This document shows, one piece after another, positions 10,297 through 23,200 of a stretch of 64,000 nt of DNA. The position numbers and the translations under genes were made by a program. This DNA comes from Mikania micrantha (taxonomy: Eukaryota > Streptophyta > Magnoliopsida > Asterales > Asteraceae). The stretch spans positions 32,435,415 to 32,499,414 of the forward strand of contig CM018694.1 of NCBI GenBank assembly GCA_009363875.1, written 5' to 3'. Each line of letters begins with the position of its first letter. The stretch's first letter is position 1. Under the pieces are notes generated by a model, which was not told where the DNA came from, did not search any database, and worked only from the letters and a program-made list of their open reading frames with translations.

Positions 10297-11760
10297 TGTA
10301 ACACCCCAACCGATGGCGGAAACATCGGGGTGACACGAAGTGTAGATTGTTCATAGCTTAGGGTATAAAGATGTAAATAATCATAACTAAACATTCAATG
10401 CAATTAAATCAATCATTCAATTCAAAGTCAAATAAATCCAAACTAACTATTACATCATTTAAACTCAAAATTCAAATTCAAATCCAAATACATAGTTCAA
10501 ATTAAATATAACTAAATCCAAGTCCAAACGTATGCTAATTTCCATTTCCACCCGAAACATGTTAAAAATCAAGTGTCAACTCAAAGAGTTGGTGAGTTTC
10601 ATAGGTATGATCATATAGGTAAAATAGTTTTTTAATAATAGATAAGTTCAACACATGTGTAACATAAGCCAAATGCACAAAGCTTGTAAGTGAAACTAAG
10701 GCAGATCAGATAGTTAAGTTTGACCAATAGGTAACAATCACCACAAGTTTTCCTTTAAAGGGGAAAACCCAAAATGGGTGGGTGGTCAATCCAATGGCAC
10801 CATTATTGCTTCCAAATAGTTAAGTTATGATCAATGCAAGTTCAACAAACAAGTTCACTACAACTAAGGCCAATAGCTAAGTTCACATGGTTTAAAGATA
10901 AATTAAGTTCATATATAACATGTTCCACCTCTAAAACATAAAACAAGTAAAATAGAGGCTACGAAAACTCACCTTTTAGATAAGTTTGATAGCTTTGAAA
11001 TAGATGCTCAAATAGTAGTTCAAGTATGTCCAATAAGTTCAATATCAACCTGTATAGTTCATTCATATAAGTTCGAATAGCTATGGCTTCTATGGAATAC
11101 ATAAGATCTAGATGAATCATAAGGCTCGGTCTTGATACTATAATTTGATGTTTTAACAATTTGTGTTGTTCAAAATGATAATTAAATCTTATTTGGTTTT
11201 GCAAAAGTTTATATTTAAATTTAAATATAATATATTTTTTTTTATTTTTAAAGTTGAATCCTTTTAAAATGTAAATCTTTTAAATGGTTTTTAAGATTAA
11301 GATAAATTCAAGTTTATATAATATATTGAATAAAATGTGTGACTTTTATAAATAAGAGTTTTAAATAAAATAACTGGATTTATAAACATAATAAAAAAAT
11401 GCTTTGTTTATTAGATATATTGTTTGTTAAAATTTAATTATTATGTGTATAATACAAGTTAAAAAAAAAACGTGTACTTAAATATATTTAAAGTATACAT
11501 ACATGTACACATAGACATGTATGTATAGTTTGGGTATATTAGAATTAGAATAAAGATAAAATATAAAAGAAAGGTTATAAAAAATAGTTAAAACCCTTTT
11601 TATTTAGTTATTTATTTAAAAAAAATATTTTTTTTCTGAAAAAAATTTCTTTTGCTGAAAAATAATATAGATTTTTATTTATAAAAATTTCTGGTGAAAA
11701 CAAATTTTTAAAATAGTTTACTGTTTAAAAGTTATAAAAAAATAAAGATTTAAAACAAAA

Positions 11761-11835
11761 CCCGGCCTTAGCCGGGTCTAGAACCGGAGACCTCTCAAAC
11801 CACACATCCGGGTATAAACCAGTTGGTCTAAACCG
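11761..11835 (-). other. tRNA-like segment in B 3' LTR
   Basis: On the minus strand TAGACCAACTGG (A-box-like) is followed about 35 nt on by CCGGTTCTAGACC (B-box-like) and a CCCGGC...GCCGGG arm. The same segment is in the other LTR at 19161-19235. It is degenerate and not a functional tRNA; RNA polymerase III use is speculative. Confidence 0.45.
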
Positions 11836-12188
11836 AAGTCTGCGAATGATATGGTTTTCAATTTTATTTAAAATGAACCGAACCTGGTTCATATTTCAGG
11901 TTCTTCCCCAAACGAGCCCTAATTCCTTTGTCGATCCAATTCACGAGATATAGAACCCGATGGTGTTTATAACCATAGGGCTTTCGTTCATGGATCAAAA
12001 ACGAGTATGAGGGTGTATGAAACACCTACCTATATTCGCGATTGACTAGATTTCGATTGAGTGGAAGAAAGACGAGCGGCCGAAGGTTGTATGATCTTGA
12101 ATCGCGATTGTATCAGTTTGTGAGTTGTTTCAGGGTTCTCAGAAAGTCTCGACAGTAGCAAAGGAAGGTTTTGGTAAAGCTAATTGAG

Positions 12189-12196
12189 ATTTTATA
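12189..12196 (-). promoter_or_regulatory. TATA-like box in B 3' LTR
   Basis: On the minus strand CGAG-TATAAAAT-CTC. The matching site in the 5' LTR (TATAAAAA) is at 19590-19597. Confidence 0.45.
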
Positions 12197-12838
12197 CTCG
12201 TTTTGTTCGAATTTGAATTTACGATCGGGTGTTCTATGTTTGGGAAGGATTTGTCATTTTTAATGGCTGTTAATAGCCATTAAGGCTGATAGAGGATGAT
12301 TACGCGTTCGTATAATTGCCTAAAATGAGTTGATTAGATGTCATCGCGTTGGAATGGTCGAATTCGAACTCATCGGGTCGAACGAAGTGAAAATTGGGTC
12401 CTGGGTCAGTTGGGAGCTAAAACCGGGTAGAGAAGGTAAATGGGTTTGGGGATTTGTCAATTCCAGTCCCTTATAATTCCTCCTTTTAAATTCAGTTTTC
12501 ATCTTTGACAGTTTTAACCCTAAACTTCTATAATCTCTTGTTTTACTATAATTTACATAAAATTTTATTTAATCTTTATAATTAATGTAGATTCATCATA
12601 TTTTTATAAAACATCCTTTTAATGTCTTAATAAAAATTAAAACATATTTATTTGTTTTATTTATTAAAAGTTTAACCATTTATGTTTGAAGTTTTGTAAA
12701 ATTTCTAATTACTTTATTTATAATATATACATATACATACACCTATTTAAGTGCGTTTGTGTAAAAAGAAAAATTTCCAATGACGTCATAATTCTTTTAT
12801 TAAACGTAAATATTTATTACAATTTCGTAAATGTTACA

Positions 12839-12856
12839 GTCTCCCCTACTTTTAGG
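12839..12856 (-). other. Polypurine tract of B
   Basis: On the minus strand AAAAGTAGGGGAGAC runs directly into the 3' LTR. This is the expected plus-strand primer position. Confidence 0.8.
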
Positions 12857-12873
12857 AATTTCGTCCCGAAATT
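12857..12873 (-). promoter_or_regulatory. Conserved pre-polypurine hairpin, B
   Basis: AATTTCG-loop-CGAAATT: a perfect 7-bp stem with a 3-nt loop (GGA on the element strand), 18 nt before the LTR. A, E1 and F carry the same structure. Confidence 0.7.
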
Positions 12874-15800
12874 AAGAAGAAACTGTAGAAAACAAGTGAG
12901 GGTACTTGGCTTTCATTTGGTCTTCGCGTTCCCAAGTGAATTCGCGACCATGCTTTGATTCCCAACGGACGTGTACAATAGGAATTCGGCTTCGTCTGAA
13001 TTGCTTGACGTGTCGGTCTATGATCTCTACCGGCTTCTCAATAATACGCATCGAAGCATCAATGTGAATATCATCAAGAGGCACGTGTAAATTCTCATCG
13101 GACAAACACTTTTTTAAGTTCGACACGTGAAAGGTCGGATGGATGTTACTAAGTTCAGAAGGTATATCAACTTTGTAGGCCACTTTCCCAATTCTTTCAA
13201 GAACCTTAAAAGGACCAACATAGCGAGGTGCAAGTTTACCTTTCTTCCCAAATCGAATCACTCCCTTACAAGGTGAAACTTTAAGGAGTACCATGTCACC
13301 GACTTGAAATTCCAAAGGCTTACGACGTTTATCAGCATAGCTCTTTTGTCGGCTTCGAGCAGCTAATAAATTGTCGCGAATCTGTTGAATCTTGTCGGTC
13401 GTTTCTTGAATCAGTTCAGGACCAGTGATTTGAACTTCCCCAATCTTAGTCCAAGAAATAGGCGATCGACACTTACGACCGTATAGAGCTTCGAAAGGCG
13501 CCATGCCGATACTCGCGTGATAACTATTGTTATACGAGAACTCGACTAGCGGTAGATGATTATCCCAATTGCCACCAAAATCAATGACACATGCTCGAAG
13601 ATCTTGATACATTTTATCCGCACCGGGATGAATGGAATAACGAGTCTTGTGTGACTCGTTCATAATAGTGAGTCGAAGATCATTGCGATTAGGAATCCAA
13701 ATACGGTTCAAGAAATAAAGCAAACCATTAGACTTGGTTTCTAGTTTAAGTTCGGCACCACAAGACATTTCATCATACCAATTGCCTTGGCTCAAAGATG
13801 TTTGTTGAGCTACAAATATGTCATTATGTAGATTGGTCTGGATTCGAATGCTATGAAGTTGGACATGACTTTTACGACTGAGTGCATCGGCTACAACATT
13901 TGCTTTTCCGGGATGATAACGAATCTCACAATCGTAATCATTTAAGAGTTCAACCCAACGTCGTTGTCTCATGTTGAGTTCTTTTTTGGTTTAGAATGTG
14001 TTGAAGGCTTTTATGATCAGTGAAGACCACACATTTTGTGCCATAGAGATAGTGCCTCCAAATCTTTAAGGCAAAAACGACCGCACCAAGTTCAAGGTCA
14101 TGAGTGGTATAGTTCTTTTCGTGAACCTTTAATTGTCTTGACGTGTAGGCAATGACTTTAACACGTTGCATAAGAACACAACCAAGCCCTTGATTCGACG
14201 CGTCACAATAGACCACAAAATAGTCATTACCATTGGGAAGAGTCAAGATAGGTGCATCACAAAGCTTTTGCTTTAGCAATTGAAAAGCTTCATCTTGCTT
14301 TGGCCCCCATTCATAAGGTTTATCCTTATGAGTCAAAGTAGTGAGTGGAATGGCGATCTTAGAGAAATTTGAAATGAACAGTCGATAGTAACTGGCAAGT
14401 CCAAGAAATGAACGGATTTCAGTTGAGTCTTTGGTGTGCTCCAATTTTTAACGGCTTCAATTTTTGCGGGGTCCACGTGAACACCTTTTTCATTGACAAT
14501 GTGTCCTAAGAATTGAACTTCCTTAAACCAAAATTCACATTTGGAGAATTTGGCATACATTTGTTCTTTTCTTAAGAGCTCCAAAACCAACTTAAGGTGT
14601 TTTTCATGATCCGCTTTGCTCTTGGAGTAGATCAAAATATCATCTATGAATACGATCACGAACTTGTCCAAGTATGGTTTACACACTCGGTTCATAAGAT
14701 CCATAAAGACCGCAGGTGCATTGGTTAGTCCAAATGGCATAACCAAAAATTCATAGTGACCATAACGAGTTCAAAAGGCGGTTTTAGGAATGTCATCCTC
14801 ATGTATACGCAACTGATGATAACCAGAACGAAGGTCGATCTTAGAAAACCAAACCGAACCTTGAAGTTGATCAAAGAGGTCATCGATACGAGGCAAAGGG
14901 TATCGATTCTTGATGGTGAGTTTATTGAGTTCGCGATAATCAATGCACATACGGAATGAACCGTCCTTCTTTTTAACAAAAAGAACAGGTGCACCCCAAG
15001 GTGAATGACTTGGACGAATAAACCCTTTATCAGAAAGTTCTTGAAGTTGACTTGCTAGTTCTTGCATCTCAGAGGGTGCAAGGCGATAAGGGGATTTAGC
15101 CACAGGATTTGCACCGGGCACTAGATCAATACGAAATTCAACTTGTCGAGTTGGTGGAACTCCCGGGAGATCATCGGGAAATACATCCGAATAGTCGCGT
15201 ATGATAGAAATATCATTAACAGTTTTGCCCGTTTCTTTCTTGTCCACAATATGGGCTAGAAAGGCCACGTATTTCTTACGCAGGTATTTTTGGGCCTTTG
15301 TGCAAGACATGAGTTTAAGACCCTTACTAGACGTCTCTCCAAAGATTCTTAGAGTCTCGCCCGAGGGTAGGGGAATTCGAATAAGCTTCTCAAAACACAC
15401 TATCTCGGCTCTATGAGTGGCTAACCAATCCATTCCAATAATAACATCAAAGTTTCCAAGCTTCATTGGGATAAGATCAATTGGGAAAACGTGATCCAAA
15501 AGGTTCACATTACATCCAATTATAATAGAGTTAATATCGATTGAGTTACCGTCGGCCACTTCCACATTAAATGGTCTATCTAGTCTAGTTCTTATGCTAC
15601 CAAGTAAAGGTTCAAATTCATGTGACACAAAACTCCTATCAGCACCAGAATCAAATAACACAGAGGCATAACAATTATTGATCAGGAACGTACCATTAAC
15701 CACGTCCTGATTGGCTTGGGCAGCTTGGGCATTAAGTTGAAAAGTTCTAGCACGGGCCACCCTTTGATTGTTGCCCACAAGTTTCGGGCAAGTGTTTCTG

Positions 15801-16981
15801 AGATGGTTAGGGTCGCCACATTCATAGCAAGCCCTTTGGTTGGCAATGGCAGGGACTGCGGGTGCAGCGGGTTGGTTGTTCATTGGTTGCATTTGTTGAG
15901 CTTGTTGTACCAAAGGTCCACTTCGACAGGTGTTAGCAAAATGGCCGAATCTACCACAAACCATGCAGATACGACATTGTCGGTTAGGTGGGTGGTGCAA
16001 CCTACAAGTGTTGCATAAAGGTTGAACTCCCACATATGCTTTGTTGGATGGTGGGGCTTGTTGGTTAACAGGGAGAGCAGGTATTGCAGGGGTTACCATG
16101 GCAAAGTTCTTAGCCTTTCTCTTTCTAGGATTGAACTTTGAAGTGTTTGAGGGTTCAGCTTTGGCCTCCTTTGAGAGTTCATTAGTGGTTGACTTGGATT
16201 CAACCTTCTTGGCACCCTTCCTTGTCAAAGTACCATCCTTAACATGATTATCAGTTACGGTTGCAGCAAGTCTGATTGTATCTTCAAGAGTGGTAGGATT
16301 TCTACCAAAAACAGTATATTGAATTTGCATAGGAAGGCCACCAATGTACTTTTCAATGGCCCGAGATAAAGGAGTGACCATGTGTGGCACTAGTAAACTG
16401 AGTTCATGAAAGCGGGTCGTATAAGCAAGGTTTTCCCCACTGTCTTGCTTGAGCTCCCAGAATTCAGCTTCAAGCTTCCTCATTTCGTTGCGAGGACAAA
16501 ATTCATCAGTCATAAGTTGCTTGACCTCAGTCCAGGTCAAAGCAAGTGCAGCATCCGAACCCCTAGTTCGTTTCTCACTATTCCACCAAGTAAGTGCCCT
16601 TTTTTGAAAGACACTAGTGGCATATCGAACCTTGAGGTTCTCAGGACAGTCCGAATGGATAAATGTGCTCTCTATACTTTCGAACCATTGAAGGAGTCCA
16701 GTTGCTCCTTCACTACCAAGGAACTTAGTGGGATTACATGAATTGAAGTGTTTGAAAGTGCAAGTTGGATTTGCACCCCCACCATTACCATTGTTTTGAG
16801 CTGGGTTCACATTAGCAGCTTGATTGAGCTGGGTCACCAAAGTGGGTAACACAACAGCCACTTGTTGCGAAATGATCTGGGCCAACTCTTGGATAGTAGG
16901 ATTCGCGTTGTTGGTGTTATTTGTGTTGGTGTTGGTTTCATTGGTATTGTTGGTATTTCTGCGAGTACAACGAATAGGCAT
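12872..16981 (-). pseudogene. gag-pol: Element B gag-pol, broken
   Basis: The likely start is the ATG of MPIRC (16981). Upstream in-frame residues lie in the leader. Visible in order are the gag core (ALTWWN), zinc knuckles CMVCGRFGHFANTC and CYECGDPNHLRNTC, protease LFDSGADRSF, RT with KIDLRSGYH and FIDDIL, RNase H (YCDAS, TDHKSL, VVADALSR), the integrase C-terminal part (YVGPF) and a chromodomain (FTWERED). Lesions: TGA at 14771-14773, where an arginine codon such as CGA is expected (a CpG-type change); a frameshift near 14430; one extra A in a run at 13982-13987; and an in-frame deletion near 13590-13602. The deletion joins the KMYQDLR segment to ACVIDF and removes about 160 residues, including the CxxC pair and all three catalytic acids of integrase. 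The element cannot integrate by itself. Confidence 0.93.
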
Positions 16982-17675
16982 GATTCTACAAGAGTTCAAT
17001 TGAAAAGAGTTAGAATTTATATAACTCAAAGGGTTCAAATAAGAAATAGATAATTCAAATGAAAGTTCAATCACAAAGCAATATTTGGATTGTATTCCTA
17101 AAGGAATACTTTTGATAGATCAAGTGTTTAAGTTCATCTTAACTTTCAAAAAGACATACTTTAGCCTATAGGTTCATACTCACTCCAAGGGTTCCCAGGA
17201 AAGCATAACAGGTCCATCGGTTGATTTGGATTTATGCGAAATGCTTTCCTAGACAGAACTCCCCAAAGTACAGGTATTCCCCCTTCCAGATTGTATGTGT
17301 TTCCTAATCATTAGAATGAACCTAAAGACTATTGACGGGATTCAAGATTAGACTTAGAAGTCTAAGATCATTCCTCGTGATGACGATCCTCGTTCAAGTC
17401 GTAAGAAAAGGGTCGAGAAGTTTTGAACCTTAAAGTCTAGTGTGTGCATACTAAAGTATCCTAAACTAGGTTCAAATATTTGACCTATCAAACAAGTAGT
17501 CACATAAGCAAGTATGACCTATCATGGCAACTAAGAGTTCAATTAACAGTTCATGGCCTAGCATGGCAACTAGGGAGTCCAAATAACAGTTCATGACCTA
17601 TGAGTTCAAACTAAAGCATCCTATGGTTATAGTCTAGGTCATCTAGTTCAAATAACCCAATTCTCTATAACCCAT
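16982..17675 (-). other. Element B untranslated leader
   Basis: About 0.7 kb lies between the primer-binding site and gag. It is A/T-rich with short degenerate repeats (GGCAACTA-AGAGTTCAA-type units near 17520-17600). I see no supported coding region; a few in-frame codons upstream of the gag ATG are probably not translated. Confidence 0.6.
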
Positions 17676-17688
17676 GCTCTGATACCAA
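17676..17688 (-). other. Primer-binding site, element B
   Basis: On the minus strand TTGGTATCAGAGC starts two bases after the 5' LTR end; complementary to initiator tRNA-Met. The next bases (ATG) differ from the CC seen in the other elements. Confidence 0.85.
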
Positions 17689-17945
17689 TCTGTAACACCC
17701 CGACCGATGGCGGAAACATCGGGGTGACACGAAGTGTAGATTGTTCATAGCTTAGGGTATAAAGATGTAAATAATCATAACTAAACATTCAATGCAATTA
17801 AATCAATCATTCAATACAGAGTCAAATAAATCCAAACTAACTATTACATCATTTAAACTCAAAATTCAAATTCAAATCCAAATACATAGTTCAAATTAAA
17901 TAAAACTAAATCCAAGTCCAAACGTATGCTAATTTCCATTTCCAC

Positions 17946-18366
17946 CTGAAACATGATAAAAATCAAGTGTCAACTCAAAGAGTTGGTGAGTTTCATAGGT
18001 TTGATCATATAGGTAAAATAGTTTTTTAATAATAGATAAGTTCAACACATGTGTAACATAAGCCAAATGCACAAAGCTTGTAAGTGAAACTAAGGCGGAT
18101 CAGATAGTTAAGTTTGACCAATAGGTAACAATCACCACAAGTTTTCCTTTAAAGGGGAAAACCCAAAATGGGTGGGTGGTCAATCCAATGGCACCATTAT
18201 TGCTTCCAAATGGTTAAGTTATGATCAATGCAAGTTTAACAAACAAGTTCACTACAACTAAGGCCAATAGCTAAGTTCACATGGTTTAAAGATAAGTTAA
18301 GTTCATATATAACATGTTCCACCTCTAAAACATAAAACAAGTAAAATAGAGGCTACGAATACTCAC
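17946..18366 (-). other. Predicted leader intron in B 5' LTR
   Basis: On the minus strand the donor is AAAAG|GTGAGT (from 18366) and the acceptor TTTCAG|GTGG (ends 17946). GAGTTGAC lies upstream of the acceptor. About 421 nt. Confidence 0.5.
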
Positions 18367-19160
18367 CTTTTAGATAAGTTTGATAGCTTTGAAATAGATG
18401 CTCAAATAGTAGTTCAAGTATGTCCAATAAGTTCAATATCAATCTGTATAGTTCATTCATATAAGTTCGAATAGCTATGGCTTCTGCGGAATACATAAGA
18501 TCTAGATAAATCATAAGGCTCGGTCTTGATAGTATAATTAGATGTTTTAACAATTTGTGTTGTTCAAAATGATAATTAAATCTTATTTGGTTTAGCAAAA
18601 GTTTATATTTAAATTTAAATATAATATATATATATATTTTTTTAAAGTTGAATCCTTTTAAAATGTAAATCTTTTAAATGGTTTTTAAGATTAAGATAAA
18701 TTCCAATTTATATAATATATTGAATAAAATGTGTGACTTTTATAAATAAGAGTTTTAAATAAAATAACTGGATTTATAAACATAATAAAAAAATGCTTTG
18801 TTTATTAGATATATTGTTTGTTAAAATTTAATTATTATGTGTATAATACAAGTTAAAAAAAACGTGTACTTAAATATATTTAAAGTATACATACTTGTAC
18901 ACATAGACATGTATGTATAGTTTGGGTATATTAGAATTAGAATAAAGATAAAATATGTAAGAAAGGTAATAAAAATGTATACTTAATAAAATAGTTAAAA
19001 ACCCTTTTTATTTAGTTATTTATTTAAAAAAAATATTTTTTTTCTGAAAAAAATTTCTTTTACTGAAAAATAATATAGATTTTTATTTATAAAAATTTCT
19101 GGTGAAAACATATTTTTAAAATAGTTTAAAAGTTATAAAAAAATAAAGATTTAAAACAAA

Positions 19161-19235
19161 ACCCGGCCTTAGCCGGGTCTAGAACCGGAGACCTCTCAAA
19201 CCACACATCCGGGTATAAACCAGTTGGTCTAAACC
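19161..19235 (-). other. tRNA-like segment in B 5' LTR
   Basis: The second LTR copy of the A-box/B-box-like segment described at 11761-11835. Confidence 0.45.
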
Positions 19236-20238
19236 GAAGTCTGCGAATGATATGGTTTTCAATTTTATTTAAAATGAACCGAACCTGGTTCATATTTCAG
19301 GTTCTTCCCCAAACGAGCCCTAATTCCTTTGTCGATCCAATTCACGAGATATAGAACCCGATGGTGTTTATAACCATAGGGCTTTCGTTCATGGATCAAA
19401 AACGAGTATGAGGGTGTATGAAACACCTACCTATATTCGCGATTGACTAGATTTCGATCGAGTGGAAGAAAGACGAGCGGCCGAAGGTTGTATGATCTTG
19501 AATCGCGATTGTATCAGTTTGTGAGTTGGTTCTGGGTTCTCAGAAAGTCTCGACAGTAGCAAAGGAAGGTTTTGGTAAAGCTAATTGAGTTTTTATACTC
19601 GTTTTGTTCGAATTGGAATTTACGATCGGGTGTTCTATGTTTGGGAAGGATTTGTCATTTTAATGGCTGTTAATAGCCATTAAGGCTGATAGAGGATGAT
19701 TACGCGTTCGTATAATTGCCTAAAATGAGTTGATTAGCTGTCATCGCGTTGGAATGGTCGAATTCGAACTCATCGGGTCGAACGAAGTGAAAATTGGGTC
19801 CTGGGTCGGTTGGGTGCTGAAACCGGGTAGAGAAGGTAAATGGGTTTGGGGATTTGTCAATTCCAGTCCCTTATAATTCCTCCTTTTAAATTCAGTTTTC
19901 ATCTTTGACAGTTTTAACCCTAAACTTCTATAATCTCTTGTTTTACTACAATTTACATAAAATTTTATTTAAACTTTATAATTAATGTAGATTAATCATA
20001 TTTTTATAAAACATCATTTTAATGTCTTAATAAAAATTAAAACATATTTATTTGTTTTATTTATTTAAAGTTTAACCATTTATGTTTGAAGTTTTGTAGA
20101 ATTTCTAATTACTTTATTTATAATATATACATATACATACACCTATTTAAGTGCGTTTGTGTAAAAAGAAAAATTTCCAATGACGTCATAATTCTTTTAT
20201 TAAACGTAAATATTTATTACAATTTCGTAAATGTTACT

Positions 20239-23200
20239 CAAGGTTGGAACTTCAAGGAAGCCGGATAAAAGGCCGGCTAAGAAACAATAAGTGGTCAAGA
20301 ACTTTGCTACGACCACTCAAACACCGATGATATACCAACCACCACCTCTACAGATCAAGAGGCCCTACACTGGCACAGCACCATTGTGCAACAGCTGCAG
20401 TATCATCATCCACCAAACATCCAGTGCAGACAATGCACTAACTGTGGGAAGTTTGGTCATTGGGCCAATCAATGTTGGGGCACGGGAGCCCAGAACAGAA
20501 ACAACAATGCAGCAACTACTGCTTCTGCTGCTGACAACGGGTCTTGCTACAACTGTGGCGAGCCTGGACACTTTTCTCAGGATTGCCCCAAGAAGAATCA
20601 ACCAAGGGCTCAAGTAGCAAGAGGTAGAGCCTTTCAGATTGGAGAAACCGCTGCTCTACAAGACCCAAATGTGGTCACGGGTACATTTCTCCTATCTGAC
20701 TTTTATGCATCCGTATTATTTGACACTGGTGTGGATCAGAGTATTATCTCATCCGACTTTGCACATCTTAATCATGTTGTGGAATCTTTAGACTCCCCTT
20801 ATACTATTGAGATAGCAAACGACATACAGATAACAGTCGACACAGTACTTAGGAATTGCCCATTAACACTTGGCAATCACACATTTTCCATCGATTTGAT
20901 ACCGATGGAACTAGGCAGTTTCGACATCATCGTCGGAATGGATTGGCTATCTCTTAACAGAGTTGAGTTCGTCTGTTCCGAAAAGCTACTACGTATTCCA
21001 GTAGAGAACGACCAAGTCTTGTAAATTCATGGAGATCAAGCAAACCGCAGTGTCAAGATAATATCCTGTATGAAGGCTCGCAAGTACCTAAAAAAACAGT
21101 CTATCGCATTCTTAGCTCATGTGGTAGAGAAAGACAAGAAAAAAATTAAGATTCAAGATGTACCAGTTGTGAAAGACTATGCGGACGTGTTTTCGGATGA
21201 CTTACCGGGACTGCCACCGAGAGATTGGTGCAATTTCATATTGATTTAATTCCGGGAGCAGTTCCTATAGCTAAGTCTCCTTATAGACTTGCACCATCAG
21301 AAATGCAGGAACTGTCCAATCTATTACAAGAGCTACTCGACAAAGGATTCATTCGACCGAGTTTCTCACCGTGGGGAGCTCCGGTTCTCTTTGTTAAGAA
21401 GAAGGATGGATCTTTCAGAATGTGCATAGATTGCAGAGAGCTCAACAAACTCACCATCAAGAATCGGTGCCCGTTACTGAGGATTGACGATTTGTTTGAT
21501 CAGTTACAGGGAGCGACCTGCGTTCAGGTTATCACCAGCTCCGGATTCAAGAGGAAGACATACCCAAGACGGCTTTTAGTACCCGATATGGACACTACAA
21601 ATTCATGGTGATGCCATTCGGACTGACAAACGCACCGACAATGTTCATGGATTTAATGAACCAGGTGTGCAAGCCGTATCTAGATCAGTTCGTTATTGTC
21701 TTTATTGATGATATATTGATCTACTCAAGAAGCGAGAAGGAACATGAACAACATCTCAAGACAATCTTGGAACTTCTGAAGGACGAGCAACTCTATGCTG
21801 AATTCTCCAAGTGTGAATTCTGGCGAAGAGATGTTCAGTTCTTGGGTCACGTGATTAACAGTAATGGTATTCATGTGGATTCGGCCAAGATTGAAGCAAT
21901 CAAGAACTGGGATTTGCCCACAAAACCGACAGAGATCAGATCATTCTTGGGATTGGCGGGTTATTACAGGAGATTCATTTCGAATTTCTCTAAGATAGCG
22001 TTGCCTCTCACCAAACTCACACAAAAGAGTGAACCATTCGTGTGGACGCAGAAACAAGAAGAGGCATTTCAAACACTGAAACAAAGATTGTGCAATGCTC
22101 CAATCTTAACACTCCCAGAGGGCAATGATGACTTTGTAGTATACTGTGATGCTTCCCATCAGGGACTAGGTTGTGTTTTAATGCAACAAGACAAAGTTAT
22201 TGCCTACACGAGAAGAACTACACAACACATGACTTAGAACTTGGAGCTGTTGTGTTTGCTTTAAAGATTTGGAGACATTACCTGTATGGTACCAAATGCA
22301 CTATCTTCACAGATCACAAGAGTTTACAACACATATTTGATCAGAAGGAGCTTAACATGAGACAGAGACGTTGGGTTGAGCTCCTGAACGATTACGATTG
22401 TGTGATCAAATACCATCCGAGCAAAGCAAATGTTGTGGCAGATGCTTTGAGCCGGAAGGAAAAAGTCAAACCCTTGCGCGTTCGAGCAATGGGAATGACC
22501 GTGCAAACAACTCTGAGAGATCAAATCATATAAGCACAACAAGAAACAATGGCAAGAAACAACTTGAAACATGAGCTCGATTGTGGAGCCGAGAAACATT
22601 TCGAGACAAAACAAGATGGAGTTATCTATATTCAGGATCGTGGTAGGATTCCGGCAGTAGATAAACTTCGAACACTCATACTTGACGAGGCACACAAGAC
22701 ACGTTACTCCGTTCATCCTGGTGCTGATAAGATGTACCAAGATCTTAGGTCGTTTTATTGGTGGCCGGGTATGAAGAAAGAGGTTGCCACTTATGTTGGC
22801 AAATGCCTAACATGTGCCAAAGTCAAAGCTGAACACCAGAAACCGTCAGGTTTGCTGGAACAACCAGAGATACCACAATGGAAGTGGGAACAAATAGCTA
22901 TGCATTTTATTACCAAGCTACCCCGTACTTCCAGTGGACACGATTCGATTTGGGTCATCGTTGATCGATTGACCAAGTCTGCACACTTCTTGCCGATCAG
23001 AGATAATTACAAGATGGAAAAGCTAGCAAGACTCTATGTGGATGAAATAGTAGTACGGTACGGTGTGCCATGGTCTATTATTTCAGACCGGGACAGTCGA
23101 TTTACATCACAGTTCTGGAAATCATTGCAACAATCCTTAGGGAAAAGTGTTAACTTGAGCACCGCATATCATCCACAAACGGATGGACAAAGCGAACGAA

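Larger units (their letters stand above)
10297..12838 (-). repeat. Element B 3' LTR
   Basis: Bounds TGTAACACCCC...AATGTTACA on the plus strand. It is followed on the plus strand by GTCTCCCCTACTTTT, the reverse of the polypurine tract. In this copy the predicted leader acceptor reads TTTCGG on the minus strand (change at 10553), while the other LTR keeps TTTCAG. Confidence 0.92.
10297..20238 (-). mobile_element. Element B: full-length antisense Ty3/gypsy chromovirus
   Basis: A 9.94-kb element on the minus strand, inserted in A's gag. Its LTRs are 10297-12838 and 17691-20238, both starting TGTAACACCCC on the plus strand. The right end reads ATGTTACT where the left reads ATGTTACA. Flanks are CAAGA (10292-10296) and CAAGG (20239-20243), a 5-bp target duplication with one change. 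The primer-binding site, gag-pol, pre-polypurine hairpin and polypurine tract are all in minus-strand order. The LTRs differ at scattered bases and by small gaps, so the insertion is clearly older than F. The coding region is broken by a nonsense codon, two frameshifts and an integrase deletion. Confidence 0.95.
17691..20238 (-). repeat. Element B 5' LTR
   Basis: The partner of 10297-12838, alike throughout with scattered substitutions and small indels (for example an extra segment near 18980). It keeps the tRNA-like segment, the TATA-like box and the predicted intron signals. Confidence 0.92.

Noticed and set aside
10297..12838. TGTAACACCCC...TGTTACA read as a DNA transposon with inverted ends
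   Set aside because: The short inverted ends are those of an LTR; the partner copy, primer-binding site and gag-pol show a retrotransposon.
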